Shown piece by piece: positions 42,943-53,053 of a stretch of DNA of 64,000 bases. Numbering within the stretch: position 1 is the stretch's first letter; every line of letters begins with the position of its first letter. The stretch comes from Petrimonas sp. Lineage in GTDB: Bacteria; Bacteroidota; Bacteroidia; Bacteroidales; Dysgonomonadaceae. Both the position numbers and the translations under genes were made by a program. The notes under the pieces are model-generated. The model was not told the DNA's origin. It ran no database searches and saw only the letters and a list, made by a program, of their open reading frames with translations. The stretch lies in assembly GCA_012839475.1 (NCBI GenBank), contig DUNG01000020.1, positions 1 through 64,000 on the forward strand, in the 5' to 3' direction.

Positions 42943-45369
42943 ATGAAAAAAGTACTTCTGATGTTATTGACAATCTGGTTGTCTCTAAACTCCAGTGCGC
43001 AAATCTTTTACGTTTCCACATCGGGGAACGACGCCCATCCCGGTACGAAAGAAAAACCGGTTTCAACGTTTGCAAAGGCACAGGAGTTGGCAAGGGAACA
43101 ACCGCAGGGCGCTTCTGTTAAAGTGCTTTTCGGAAGTGGGATTTATTACCTGCCGGAAACCATCCGTTTCACGGAAGTTGATAATAAAGCCGCTGTCATC
43201 TACCAGGCCGAGGAGGAGGGTCGTGCCATCATCAGCGGTGGCACCTCGCTTCAACTAGATTGGAAACCCTGGAAGAACGGCATCTTCGTGACGAAAGTTG
43301 ACGAGAACCTGGATATTGACCAGTTGTATGTGAATGGAGTACGGCAGCGGATGGCCCGTTTCCCCAATGCCGTCGCGGGTAAAAATGTATTCGACACCTG
43401 GGATTTGAGTCACAACGCAAAACCTGATGCTGCCAATAACCCGCTTTCCCCTGAACGCGTTGCACGTTGGAAGCACCCGGAAGGTGGTTATATTCATGCC
43501 ATGCACTCGGCATTGTGGGGTGATATGCACTGGTTGATCAAGGGGAAAAATGGTGATGGAACACTGGATTACGAAGGCGGCTGGCAAAACAACCGTCCCT
43601 CGGAAATGCACCCGGTTTACCGCATGGTCGAGAACATTATTGAAGAACTGGATGCTCCCGGGGAGTGGTTTTTCAACCAGGAAGAGCAAAACCTCTACTT
43701 CATGCCTGACCCCGGCACCGATTTAAAATCGGCCAAAGTGGAGGTGGTGAACCTGAAAGAGTTGATCGTTTTTTCAGGGAACAAGGAAAATCCCGTAAGG
43801 AATATTCAGTTAAACGGGTTTGTCTTTCGCCACACGGCACGCACGTTCATGGAGAACAAGGAGCCGTTGCTGCGTTCCGACTGGACCATTTGCCGAAAGG
43901 CAGCGGTCGTTTTTGATGGTGCCGAAGATTGCTCGATTACCGATTGTGAATTTGACCAGGTGGGAGGGAATACCATTTTGGTGAATAATTACAACCGGCG
44001 AATCAGTATCAAAGGGTGCCACATTCATCACAGCGGAGCTAGTGGTGTTGTTTTCGTGGGTGACCCGGAAGCCGTTCGCAACCCTATTTTCAGGTATGGA
44101 CCACAGGATTTTTCGGCCATTGACCGCACCCCTGGGCCAAAAAGCGACAACTACCCATCGGACTGTCTCGTTGAAAATTGCCTGATCACCATGACCGGTC
44201 GCGATGAAAAGCAAACAGCGCCCGTCCAAATCTCTATGTCGCATAAAATCCGGGTTAATCATTGTTCCATTTACGATGTGCCCCGTGCAGGGATTAATAT
44301 CAGCGAAGGTACTTTCGGGGGACACATCATCGAAAACTGCGATGTTTTCAACACGGTGCTCGAAACGGGTGATCATGGCAGCTTTAACTCCTGGGGACGA
44401 GACCGTTTCTGGACGCCCGATATCAATCAAACAGTTCCGGAAGTCGCTCGAAACCCGAATTTGCCCTTTCTCGATATGCTCGAGCCCAACATCATCCGAA
44501 ACAGTCGCTGGCGTTGCGACCATGGCTGGGATATTGACCTCGATGACGGCTCTTCATGGTATCTCATTTACAACAACCTGCTACTGAATGGCGGCCTGAA
44601 AATGCGTGAGGGTTACAACCGGCAGGCGACCAATAACGTGACCGTCAACAACAGCTTACACCCGCACGTGTGGTACCCCAACAGTGGGGATGTCTTCAAA
44701 GGCAACATCGTTTTCACAGCCTACCTCCCGGCGTTAATGGACCGTGGAATCGCGATCGACGGGAAATGGGGGAAAGAGTTGGACTACAATTTCTTCGTGG
44801 CAACGGCCGGGGAAATGAGAAAGTTCGCCCAAAATGGCTGCGATGCGAACTCTGACTTTGGTGACCCACGTTTTATCAATCCTGAAAAGGGTGATTTCAG
44901 GGTAAAAGATGACTCTCCAGCCCTGAAAATCGGATTCGTGAATTTCCCGATGAACCAGTTTGGGGTGACTAAACCCTCGTTGAAGGCCATTGCGAAAGCA
45001 CCTGAAATCCCTTCAATTACAATAATAACAGGGCAGGAAACAACTTCTGAAGCAAGCTTTGTTATCGAATGGATGGGCGCGAAATTAGGTGAACCTAAAG
45101 GTGATGAATTATCGGCTTTCGGGGCAGCTTTCGCTGATGGCGGTGTCGCCATAGTGCAGCTGGATGAAGGTTCAGCACTCAAAAAACATGGCATGGAAAC
45201 CGGTGACCTGATTCAGAAAATCAATACTACGCCGATTAAGAACAGCACCGAGCTGAAAGCTTACCTGAAGGTGAATCAACGTTTGACCAACCACACGTTT
45301 TATGTTCTTCGGAATCAGCAAGGCGTTGAGATAAAGGTAAATCAGCCTTTACCGGTTATTGAAGAATAA
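42943..45369 (+). CDS. Secreted right-handed beta-helix protein with C-terminal PDZ domain
   Basis: 808-residue secreted protein. A signal peptide (MKKVLLMLLTIWLSLNSSAQ) is followed by FYVSTSGNDAHPGTKEKPVS, the usual opening of parallel beta-helix carbohydrate-active proteins. Beta-helix coils continue to about residue 650 (for example CSITDCEFDQVGGNTILVNN and IENCDVFNTVLETGDHGSFN). The last 90 residues form a PDZ-like domain (GVAIVQLDEGSALKKHGMET, then GDLIQKINTTPIKN). The overall plan resembles GH141-type or related polysaccharide-degrading beta-helix enzymes; exact family is not certain. It precedes the ECF-sigma/FecR PUL by 261 bp on the same strand and may belong to it. Confidence 0.75.
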   Translation: MKKVLLMLLTIWLSLNSSAQIFYVSTSGNDAHPGTKEKPVSTFAKAQELAREQPQGASVKVLFGSGIYYLPETIRFTEVDNKAAVIYQAEEEGRAIISGGTSLQLDWKPWKNGIFVTKVDENLDIDQLYVNGVRQRMARFPNAVAGKNVFDTWDLSHNAKPDAANNPLSPERVARWKHPEGGYIHAMHSALWGDMHWLIKGKNGDGTLDYEGGWQNNRPSEMHPVYRMVENIIEELDAPGEWFFNQEEQNLYFMPDPGTDLKSAKVEVVNLKELIVFSGNKENPVRNIQLNGFVFRHTARTFMENKEPLLRSDWTICRKAAVVFDGAEDCSITDCEFDQVGGNTILVNNYNRRISIKGCHIHHSGASGVVFVGDPEAVRNPIFRYGPQDFSAIDRTPGPKSDNYPSDCLVENCLITMTGRDEKQTAPVQISMSHKIRVNHCSIYDVPRAGINISEGTFGGHIIENCDVFNTVLETGDHGSFNSWGRDRFWTPDINQTVPEVARNPNLPFLDMLEPNIIRNSRWRCDHGWDIDLDDGSSWYLIYNNLLLNGGLKMREGYNRQATNNVTVNNSLHPHVWYPNSGDVFKGNIVFTAYLPALMDRGIAIDGKWGKELDYNFFVATAGEMRKFAQNGCDANSDFGDPRFINPEKGDFRVKDDSPALKIGFVNFPMNQFGVTKPSLKAIAKAPEIPSITIITGQETTSEASFVIEWMGAKLGEPKGDELSAFGAAFADGGVAIVQLDEGSALKKHGMETGDLIQKINTTPIKNSTELKAYLKVNQRLTNHTFYVLRNQQGVEIKVNQPLPVIEE

Positions 45370-45559
45370 GAATATCCTATTTGCCTTGCATACTGAGTTT
45401 TACTGGCAGGAGTATGCTGTAACAAGTTAACAGTACGGTAATGCACAGGTAACCTCCCGCACAGTTTTTCCTGATTATTTGCTTTAAGTACCCCCAAAAA
45501 ACACCCGGGGGTTACATTTCTAAGTTGAACTTACGCATGAATCCACGACAAAGGATTTT

Positions 45560-45620
45560 CTTGAAAACATTTCGTTTTTATTTACTTTTGTTATAAATTT
45601 GTAGGGAATTTGTAAATTCT
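45560..45620 (+). promoter_or_regulatory. Promoter and palindrome upstream of the ECF sigma gene
   Basis: CTTG at 45560-45563 and TACTTTTG at 45583-45590 (19-bp spacer) form a good Bacteroidetes housekeeping promoter. About 15 bp downstream lies GGAATT-TGTA-AATTCT (45605-45620), a near palindrome also present in the diverged copy at 42.8 kb. The ATG follows at 45631. Confidence 0.7.
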
Positions 45621-45630
45621 TTGCGCTCTC

Positions 45631-46212
45631 ATGCCATCTATCAAATTCTCACATATCGCCTCCACGTACAACAAGTATCTAGACAGCCTCTACGCATATG
45701 CGTTGCATTTAGGATTTGATGAAGAGAGTGCCATGGACGCAATTCACGACCTGTTTTACAAGTTGTGTACCAAACATGCCTCTTTGGATGAGATCCAAAA
45801 CCTTAAATTTTACCTCTTCCGTTCGTTACGAAACCGACTTATCGACCATAAACGATCTACCAGGGAGTTTACCGGCTCTTCTATTCCCATACATGCTCAT
45901 TCACGCTTACAGGTGGAAAATGACTCGGCCAACCCCCTCCCCTTTCACCTGAACGTAACGGTCGAGGACGAACTGATTCAAAAAGAGGATGCGGAGGAGA
46001 TTCGCCAAAAAGTAGAGAACGTCCTGAACCGGCTAACCGACCGCCAACGCGAAGTCATTTACCTACATTACATTCAAGAATGCAGTTACGAGGAGATCTC
46101 GAAAATCATGCAGATTTCGGTGGCGGCCTCACGTAACCTCGTGAGCAAATCAATCGTGAAGCTCAGGGCAGCCTCGTTAACCATGGCCCTGTTTTTATTG
46201 GTAATTACATAA
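45631..46212 (+). CDS. ECF-type RNA polymerase sigma factor
   Basis: 193-residue sigma-70 family factor of the FecI-like type used in Bacteroidetes PULs. Region 2 covers about 10-75 (GFDEESAMDAIHDLFYKLC). Region 4 covers about 125-185 (LTDRQREVIYLHYIQECSYE, then a helix-turn-helix EISKIMQISVAASRNLVSKS). The 10-residue hydrophobic tail is unusual. It is followed after 182 bp by a FecR anti-sigma gene, so it is presumably held inactive until the cognate SusC senses substrate. Target promoters likely include the SusC gene at 47.7 kb. Confidence 0.92.
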   Translation: MPSIKFSHIASTYNKYLDSLYAYALHLGFDEESAMDAIHDLFYKLCTKHASLDEIQNLKFYLFRSLRNRLIDHKRSTREFTGSSIPIHAHSRLQVENDSANPLPFHLNVTVEDELIQKEDAEEIRQKVENVLNRLTDRQREVIYLHYIQECSYEEISKIMQISVAASRNLVSKSIVKLRAASLTMALFLLVIT

Positions 46213-46394
46213 CTATCCCCCCATACCTCCATCTACTATCAAATTCGTCAACACCGCTAACTTTTATCATCTCCTGTTATCCCTGTTAATTTTCGCCAAA
46301 ATTAAAGTTTTTCTTAAAAAGCGATGATATTTTCACACCATCTTCGTCTTTAATATAAAGGGTGCTAATAAACGCTGTTTTATCGTAACTACCA

Positions 46395-47585
46395 ATGCGA
46401 AAGAGACCAATCAACACCGGCATTACCCGTTTCTTGAAAGACGAGCGGTTCATAGAGTGGAAATTACTCCCCTCTGCGGAACTTGATAAGTACTGGAAAG
46501 ATATTCTTCAACGAAATCCCAAAAAGCGTGAAGACTTTGAACAGGCGGAGCGATACTTCCGTGACATTATTCAATTTTCCTTACCCGTGTTGCCTCAAGA
46601 GAAAAAACTCGAGGCCATGAAGTGCTTAAAGCAATCTTTACGCGCACGTAACCGCCGACGCGTTATACTCCGTAACGTTTCCGTGGCAGTGGCATCCGTT
46701 GCGCTGTTTATCGCATCGCTCTTTTACTTTCAGCATGCTACCGATAAACCGGGAGGTGAGCCTGCCTTTCACGACAATTACATCGTGGGAAACGAACTGG
46801 ATTCAGAAAACATCCTGTTTATTTCAGGGAACAAAACCGCCACGTTCCAGGGGAATGTAGATATCAAAATGCAAGACGATAAGACAGCCCGGGTAAAAAG
46901 TGAGCGGGCTAAAGAAGTCGAGATATCGATGGAAGAACACGCCATGAATAAGCTAATCGTACCCCACGGGAAACGGTCGGAGGTCGTGTTAGCCGATGGC
47001 ACACATGTATGGTTAAACTCGGGATCAACCCTTGAATTCCCTTCCACCTTCTCGGGAGATAAACGGGAAGTATCCCTTACCGGGGAGATGTACGTTGAAG
47101 TGGCTTCCGATAGCAAGAAACGGTTCGTGGTACACGCATCCGGCTACGACATCAACGTGCATGGCACGAAATTCAACGTGTCGGCCTATTCCGGTGTACC
47201 CTCTCACGTGGTATTGGTAGAAGGGAGCGTTGGATTACAAGCGGAAGAGACGCGAGAGGTAATATTATCGCCCAATGAGCAAGCCATTTACTCCACGACA
47301 ACCGGAACTTTTGAAACAAGGGAGGTGGATGTTCTCGCCTATACCAGCTGGAAAGAGGGTTACCTTACATTCGATGACACGCCCGTAACCGAGGTACTCA
47401 AGCAGATCGAGCGGTATTACAACCTTTCGTTCAATTTAGATGATACCGTCTCGTTCAAGGGAGTCACCTGCACGGGCAAGATCATCCTATCCGAAAACCT
47501 GGACAACGTGATGACAACCCTATCACTCATTTCGGGAACGGAATACGAGAGAGAAAACAGAGCAATCTACATCTATAAAAAGTAA
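46395..47585 (+). CDS. FecR-family anti-sigma factor
   Basis: 396-residue inner-membrane anti-sigma factor. The cytoplasmic N-terminus (1-90) would bind the ECF sigma factor. A helix at 91-112 (ILRNVSVAVASVALFIASLF) crosses the membrane. The periplasmic FecR domain is at about 190-290 (VPHGKRSEVVLADGTHVWLN, SGSTLEFPSTF) and a DUF4974 domain is at about 325-396 (YLTFDDTPVTEVLKQIERYY). The periplasmic part should contact the STN domain of the following SusC. Between the sigma and FecR genes lie 182 bp with no other gene. Confidence 0.93.
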   Translation: MRKRPINTGITRFLKDERFIEWKLLPSAELDKYWKDILQRNPKKREDFEQAERYFRDIIQFSLPVLPQEKKLEAMKCLKQSLRARNRRRVILRNVSVAVASVALFIASLFYFQHATDKPGGEPAFHDNYIVGNELDSENILFISGNKTATFQGNVDIKMQDDKTARVKSERAKEVEISMEEHAMNKLIVPHGKRSEVVLADGTHVWLNSGSTLEFPSTFSGDKREVSLTGEMYVEVASDSKKRFVVHASGYDINVHGTKFNVSAYSGVPSHVVLVEGSVGLQAEETREVILSPNEQAIYSTTTGTFETREVDVLAYTSWKEGYLTFDDTPVTEVLKQIERYYNLSFNLDDTVSFKGVTCTGKIILSENLDNVMTTLSLISGTEYERENRAIYIYKK

Positions 47586-47745
47586 CAACGTAAACGAAAC
47601 GCCTATGAAATTCACCTAAAACAATGTAAGTATGCTGTGCTGCTACCAGCCACTTTACCTGAAAAGCTAAGCGGTACCACGAATACCATCCGGCTAAATC
47701 ATTCTAATTACCTCGTTTATTAATTATTAAAATCATTGAAAAGGT

Positions 47746-50700
47746 ATGAATAATTATTCTATTGAAGGGGCAAAACCCCTCAATAACTTGAAACACGTTC
47801 TAAAAATCATGAGAACAGCTTTCTTCCTCCTCTTTTTTGCCATCTTATACACACAGGCTAGCATCGGTTATTCACAAGGAGCAGAACTTTCTCTCGATTT
47901 GAAATCTGCCTCAATCAAAGAAATTTGTGAAGAAATTGAAAGGAAAAGTGACTTTCGGTTTCTCTTCTCTGGAAATGCTAAAACACTATCCAACAAGAAG
48001 GTAGATATTAAGGTGAGCGCTCGAGACATAGAAGAAATTCTTAACGCAATGTTAGCTGACACTGAGTTCTCGTATAAAATAATTGACAAACAGGTTGTCA
48101 TTTATCACGACAGCGCGAAGACCTTGTCTAAACAGGTTGAAGAGATTGTTTCTGAGCTATCCGTAGAACAACAGAAAAAACAGATCTCGGGAACCGTAAC
48201 AGACGAATCCAATATACCCATCATTGGTGCGAACATCATTGAGGTAGGTACAACAAATGGAACAGTTACGGATTTTGATGGAAAGTACACTTTACAAGTG
48301 GAAGATGCTTCCACGATAAAGATTAGCTACATTGGCTACTTGGAACAAACGATTAACACCTCAGGAAGAAATCATATTGATATTATATTGGTTGAAGATA
48401 CGCACGCATTAAGTGAGGTTGTCGTGGTAGGGTATGGAACACAAAAGAAAATAACCGTTACCGGAGCTGTTTCCTCCTTAGAATCGGAAGATATCGTGAA
48501 ATCACCAGCCGCCAATGTGGCAAATGCCCTCACTGGACGCTTACCGGGAGTGGCATTTATTCAACAAAGTGGTGAGCCGGGAGCCGATAATCCAATCATT
48601 CGAATCAGGGGCGTGTCGTCTCTCGGCGACCCGTTGGGCTCTTCAAACGATCCATTGATACTGGTAGATGGGATAGAACGAAACTTTAACCGAATTGATC
48701 CGGAAGAGATTGAATCAATTTCGGTGCTAAAAGATGCCTCATCCACGGCCGTCTATGGGGTTAGGGGAGCCAACGGCGTAATAATCATAACAACAAAGCG
48801 AGGTACGGTAGGCAAACCCTCGTTAAACTACTCTGGGCAGTTTGGACTTCAACAACCCTCTGTAAACCTTGAATACTCTGATGCTTATCAATACGCGACA
48901 CTAATTAATGAAGGGCAGGCGAATGATGGAATTAGTCCAGAAAACAGGGATTACACGGAACAAGAAATCGAATTTTACAAAACCAATGCTAAACCCTACC
49001 TATACCCAAGCATGGTATGGACCGATTACCTGGTAAGGGATGTTGCTCCCCAACACAAACATAACGTAAATATTCAGGGGGGTACAGAAAACTTAAGGTA
49101 TTTTGTTTCATTAGGGTATTTCAATCAAGCTGGAATTTATAAAAACTTTACAATAGGCGACGGAAAACATGATCCGACCTTCTCTTATGAGCGGTATAAC
49201 TTTCGTTCAAATTTTGATTTCAACATTACAGAATCAACATCCCTGAAAATCACAACCGGGGGAAATCTGGGAAATAGACATGGACCTGCTCATAGCACGG
49301 GTTTAGGTAACGGGAACTTCTGGTTTGAACTGCAACAGGCTAATCCCATGAAGTTTGTTGGGATTATCGATGGGAAGAGGGTAGAGTCAGAGGACAGAAG
49401 AGGGCGCTCGGGCCCTGCGAACGCCTTGTACTTCAGCGGCTTTACAGATGTCTACAATAGTGACTTCAATTTTGACGCATCAATTAGCCAATCACTTGAC
49501 AAATGGTTAGAAGGGCTAAAGGTTCATGCCACCATCGCTTATGATAGCCGTTACTCCCATACAAAACGTAGAGAAAAAAGCTACCCTACCTATATTACAA
49601 GAGAAGACGAAAGCTCATCAGACGGCTACATACTTGTAAAAAAAGGTCAAGACTGGGGTATGGGGTTTGCCGAATCGTATTGGAAATATAAAAAAATATA
49701 CAGTGAAATTGGTGTAAATTATGAAAAAAGCATAGGAAGTCACAACCTTACGGCTTTAGCACTATATAATCAACAAAAAAGATGGTATCCCGATCTAGCC
49801 CAATCTGACATTCCTACGGCCTACTTAGGTTTTGTCGGCAGGATTACTTACGATTATGCCATGAAGTATCTATTCGACTTTAACATAGGGTATAATGGCT
49901 CTGAAAATTTTGCACCGGATAAACGCTTTGGCCTGTTTCCTGCAGTTTCAGGTGGATGGATTGTAAGCGAGGAACCTTTTTTTAGTGACAACATAACTAT
50001 TATTGACTACCTCAAACTCAGGGCTTCCTACGGTGTGGTTGGTAAAGACAATTTGGGCTGGAACAGGTTTTACTATCTACCTGATAGATATAGCTTTACC
50101 GGAGGGTATTTTTTCGGTGACACGAGGTCGATTTCTCCTGGGGCAAGAGAGTCTAGCCTGGGTAATCCGGATGTAACTTGGGAAAAATCCAAGAAACAAA
50201 ACTACGCCATCGAACTTAGGGCCTTCAATCAAAAATTGGGGGTAACTTTCGAATATTTCACCGAACACCGTCACGATATCCTATTGACCCGAAGATCAAT
50301 TCCGACATTTGTGGCAGCAACTCTCCCACCAGTCAATTTAGGGAAGGTGGACAATAAGGGCTATGAAGTGCAATTAAACTGGAATCATCCCATAAATGAT
50401 TTCAGATACACGTTAGGGGTTAATTTCTTATTTGCTCGAAATAAAATTGTCTTCAACGACGAACCGTTAGGCAATTACGAACATCAATGGGAAACAGGGA
50501 AGCCGATAGGGCAAAATTTCGGCTACGAGTTTATAGGATTCTTTAAAGATCAAAACGACATTGATAATTCACCCCTGTATTACGAGGGAACACAACCAGG
50601 AGACGTCAAATATAAAGATATAAATAAAGATGGCGTTATAAACTCTGCCGATATAACGGCCATAGGTTACCCTCAATATCCAGAAATAACGTTCGGAATA

Positions 50701-51165
50701 AATGGGGGTATCTACTACAAGAACTTCGATTTCATGTTCTTACTACAAGGTGCAACCAATGTGTCCATCGCTTTAAGTGACGAATTTATTATTCCATACT
50801 TGAATGATGGCCCCGTTATGAAATACATATGGAACGAAAGGTGGACACCCGAAACGGCAGACTCTGCGACTTATCCCAGGATGGTTGCCTCACCTACCCG
50901 AGATCACAACAATTACATGCCCTCTTCACTGTGGACTAGAGACGCATCGTACATTAGGTTAAAGAACATCGACCTCGGATACACGTTCAGAAAAAAAGAA
51001 TTTATGTCAAGGTGGGGAATAAACAGCATACGGGTTGGCCTAAATGGCGTCAACTTGTTAACTTTTACCCCGCTAACGGTAGGCGACCCCGAAGCGGCTT
51101 CAGGTAGAGTACAGTTTTATCCAACAATGAAGGTTTACAACCTTAATCTTAGCATCGAGTTTTAA
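47746..51165 (+). CDS. SusC-like TonB-dependent outer-membrane transporter with STN domain
   Basis: 1139-residue outer-membrane importer of oligosaccharides. After the signal sequence (about 20-45) come an STN domain (about 48-120, LDLKSASIKEICEEIERKSD), a carboxypeptidase-D-like domain (about 148-225, ISGTVTDESNIPIIGANIIE), the LSEVVVVGYGTQKK TonB-box region, the plug with RIRGVSSLGDPLG and DASSTAVYGVRGANGVIIIT, and a 22-strand barrel ending NLNLSIEF. The STN domain is the part that signals to FecR, so this SusC is the likely sensor for the upstream switch. It is paired with the SusD encoded 19 bp downstream. Codon use is noticeably more AT-rich than in the sigma/FecR genes. Confidence 0.95.
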   Translation: MNNYSIEGAKPLNNLKHVLKIMRTAFFLLFFAILYTQASIGYSQGAELSLDLKSASIKEICEEIERKSDFRFLFSGNAKTLSNKKVDIKVSARDIEEILNAMLADTEFSYKIIDKQVVIYHDSAKTLSKQVEEIVSELSVEQQKKQISGTVTDESNIPIIGANIIEVGTTNGTVTDFDGKYTLQVEDASTIKISYIGYLEQTINTSGRNHIDIILVEDTHALSEVVVVGYGTQKKITVTGAVSSLESEDIVKSPAANVANALTGRLPGVAFIQQSGEPGADNPIIRIRGVSSLGDPLGSSNDPLILVDGIERNFNRIDPEEIESISVLKDASSTAVYGVRGANGVIIITTKRGTVGKPSLNYSGQFGLQQPSVNLEYSDAYQYATLINEGQANDGISPENRDYTEQEIEFYKTNAKPYLYPSMVWTDYLVRDVAPQHKHNVNIQGGTENLRYFVSLGYFNQAGIYKNFTIGDGKHDPTFSYERYNFRSNFDFNITESTSLKITTGGNLGNRHGPAHSTGLGNGNFWFELQQANPMKFVGIIDGKRVESEDRRGRSGPANALYFSGFTDVYNSDFNFDASISQSLDKWLEGLKVHATIAYDSRYSHTKRREKSYPTYITREDESSSDGYILVKKGQDWGMGFAESYWKYKKIYSEIGVNYEKSIGSHNLTALALYNQQKRWYPDLAQSDIPTAYLGFVGRITYDYAMKYLFDFNIGYNGSENFAPDKRFGLFPAVSGGWIVSEEPFFSDNITIIDYLKLRASYGVVGKDNLGWNRFYYLPDRYSFTGGYFFGDTRSISPGARESSLGNPDVTWEKSKKQNYAIELRAFNQKLGVTFEYFTEHRHDILLTRRSIPTFVAATLPPVNLGKVDNKGYEVQLNWNHPINDFRYTLGVNFLFARNKIVFNDEPLGNYEHQWETGKPIGQNFGYEFIGFFKDQNDIDNSPLYYEGTQPGDVKYKDINKDGVINSADITAIGYPQYPEITFGINGGIYYKNFDFMFLLQGATNVSIALSDEFIIPYLNDGPVMKYIWNERWTPETADSATYPRMVASPTRDHNNYMPSSLWTRDASYIRLKNIDLGYTFRKKEFMSRWGINSIRVGLNGVNLLTFTPLTVGDPEAASGRVQFYPTMKVYNLNLSIEF

Positions 51166-51184
51166 AAATTAAACACCCAGTAAA

Positions 51185-53014
51185 ATGAAAAAGATTGCAT
51201 CAATTTTTACATTATTCCTGATTATTATTGCTGCTACAATATTTACACAAAGCTGTACTGATTACTTGGAAAAACCGCCAAGTGTGGATATTACGGTGGA
51301 TTCAGTCTATAATAACACGGTAAATGCGGATAAAGCACTGGCTGATGCCTATCGCGGCATCCCGTATACCTTTCCTTACGATTGGAGTAATAGAAACAGC
51401 GTGTATGCCGCATTATTTGATGAGCTTACGGACATCGCAACGGAGAGAGAGGTAAGTTGGGGTGGTGCATTGAATTGGTATAGAGGCAATATATCTATCA
51501 ACAACTACATAACACCCGCGGGAACTGATGATCAAAGGGCAAAGGAACAATGGTTCCCGGATTATTACGTAAATATCAGAAAGGCATTACTGGTGGTCAG
51601 CAATGTAGATCGTGTACCAGACGCTGACGATGCCTACAAGAAACGGGTAAAGGGTGAAGCCAGAATGATAGCAGCTTTAAACTATTACCACATGTTTAAA
51701 AATTACGGGTCAGTTCCTTTCGTGGGACATGCGGTAGGGGTGACTGAAGATATCTACGCACCTAGAAGACCCCTAAAGGTCTTTATGGATTCCTTGCTCA
51801 ACATGCTCGATCAATGCGTCAACGATCTCCCATCAACAATTCCTCCATTGAGTCAATACGGTCGATTGACTAAAGCGGCTGCACTAGGAACTATTGCCAG
51901 GGTTTACTGGTTTGCGGCGAGCCCACTGTTTAATTCAAGTACGCCCGCATACCCCTACCCTTCAAGTGATCCAAATAAACAAAGTCATGATTCTTTGATC
52001 TGTTTTATGCAAGAAGATCCCTCGTTATGGGTCAAAGCGGCTGACGCATGTAAAGCAGCCATTGATGAAGCAGAGCGAGCTGGATTCAGCTTGTTGGAAA
52101 CCGGTGATTATGGAGATGATTTTCATAATGATTACCACAATCTGTTTACAAGTAACGAAAGGGGGAGACCAGAAACCATTATAGGCTCTCATCTATATTA
52201 TTCGAACAGACCCCACACTGAGAGTTGGGATGTATTTTATTACTTTTTCCGTCCAAACTCCTGGAAAAAGGGAGTCATCACCCATAATCTCGTGGAAATG
52301 TACGACATGAAAGAGACGGGCTTACCGCAAAGTGACCCCAGCTCAGGATACAACCCCAGAAAACCATATACCGGCCTAGATCCAAGATTCTACGAAACCG
52401 TGGTACACCATGGTTCCCGTTATAGCGGGAATGAATTTAGGTTTGATGTGGAATCCCCATTCTGGATTAATAATAGCGGTAGATCCACTGGATATCTTAT
52501 GAGAAAGTTTCACCCAAGAAATAGAAATGAAAAAAACCTGCAATTCCAACCGGTTTTACGTTTAGCTGACCTCTACCTGATGTATGCAGAATGCCTCAAT
52601 GAAGCGTATGGTCCTTCCAATAATGAAATATATGACTACGTGGGCAAGGTAAGGGCACGCGCAGGCATGCCGAATATACCACGCTATAGCGATAAAGAGG
52701 AGTTGAGAGAGAGAATTCTTAAGGAAAGAGCCGTTGAGCTAGCGTTAGAAGATAGCAGGTACTACGATTTAAGAAGATGGAAAAGGTCGGATATTTACAG
52801 TACTACCATTTGGGGAGTGAAAATCACGGACAATAAAGATGGTTACCTGGACCTTGAGAAGTTTGACTATCCTTTAACAACGTTGGGGCAGAAAAGGGTG
52901 TGGAATGATTATTGGTATTATTTCCCCTTCCCAAGAGCAGAAGTAATGAAAGGATACGGGCTAGTACAAAATCCAGGATGGGATGACGATAACATTGAGG
53001 CTGTTCCTCGTTGA
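51185..53014 (+). CDS. SusD-like glycan-binding lipoprotein (partner of first SusC)
   Basis: 609-residue RagB/SusD family lipoprotein, acylated at C24 (lipobox TQSC), that sits on the outer surface and delivers glycan to the SusC pore. The family features are present: an N-terminal SusD-like segment (DKALADAYRGIPYTFPYDWS), TPR-like helices (KRVKGEARMIAALNYYHMFKNYG), and the C-terminal LADLYLMYAECLNEAYG and RARAGMPNIP blocks followed by ERAVELALEDSRYYDLRRWK. It is longer than most SusDs (about 500-580). Confidence 0.94.
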   Translation: MKKIASIFTLFLIIIAATIFTQSCTDYLEKPPSVDITVDSVYNNTVNADKALADAYRGIPYTFPYDWSNRNSVYAALFDELTDIATEREVSWGGALNWYRGNISINNYITPAGTDDQRAKEQWFPDYYVNIRKALLVVSNVDRVPDADDAYKKRVKGEARMIAALNYYHMFKNYGSVPFVGHAVGVTEDIYAPRRPLKVFMDSLLNMLDQCVNDLPSTIPPLSQYGRLTKAAALGTIARVYWFAASPLFNSSTPAYPYPSSDPNKQSHDSLICFMQEDPSLWVKAADACKAAIDEAERAGFSLLETGDYGDDFHNDYHNLFTSNERGRPETIIGSHLYYSNRPHTESWDVFYYFFRPNSWKKGVITHNLVEMYDMKETGLPQSDPSSGYNPRKPYTGLDPRFYETVVHHGSRYSGNEFRFDVESPFWINNSGRSTGYLMRKFHPRNRNEKNLQFQPVLRLADLYLMYAECLNEAYGPSNNEIYDYVGKVRARAGMPNIPRYSDKEELRERILKERAVELALEDSRYYDLRRWKRSDIYSTTIWGVKITDNKDGYLDLEKFDYPLTTLGQKRVWNDYWYYFPFPRAEVMKGYGLVQNPGWDDDNIEAVPR

Positions 53015-53053
53015 TTATTTTAATAAGATTAACAACCGATAAATAATTCGATT

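Noticed and set aside
42753-43121. 122-codon frame before the beta-helix gene
   Set aside because: It spans the promoter-like copy and overlaps the true gene start in another frame, with no recognisable domain.
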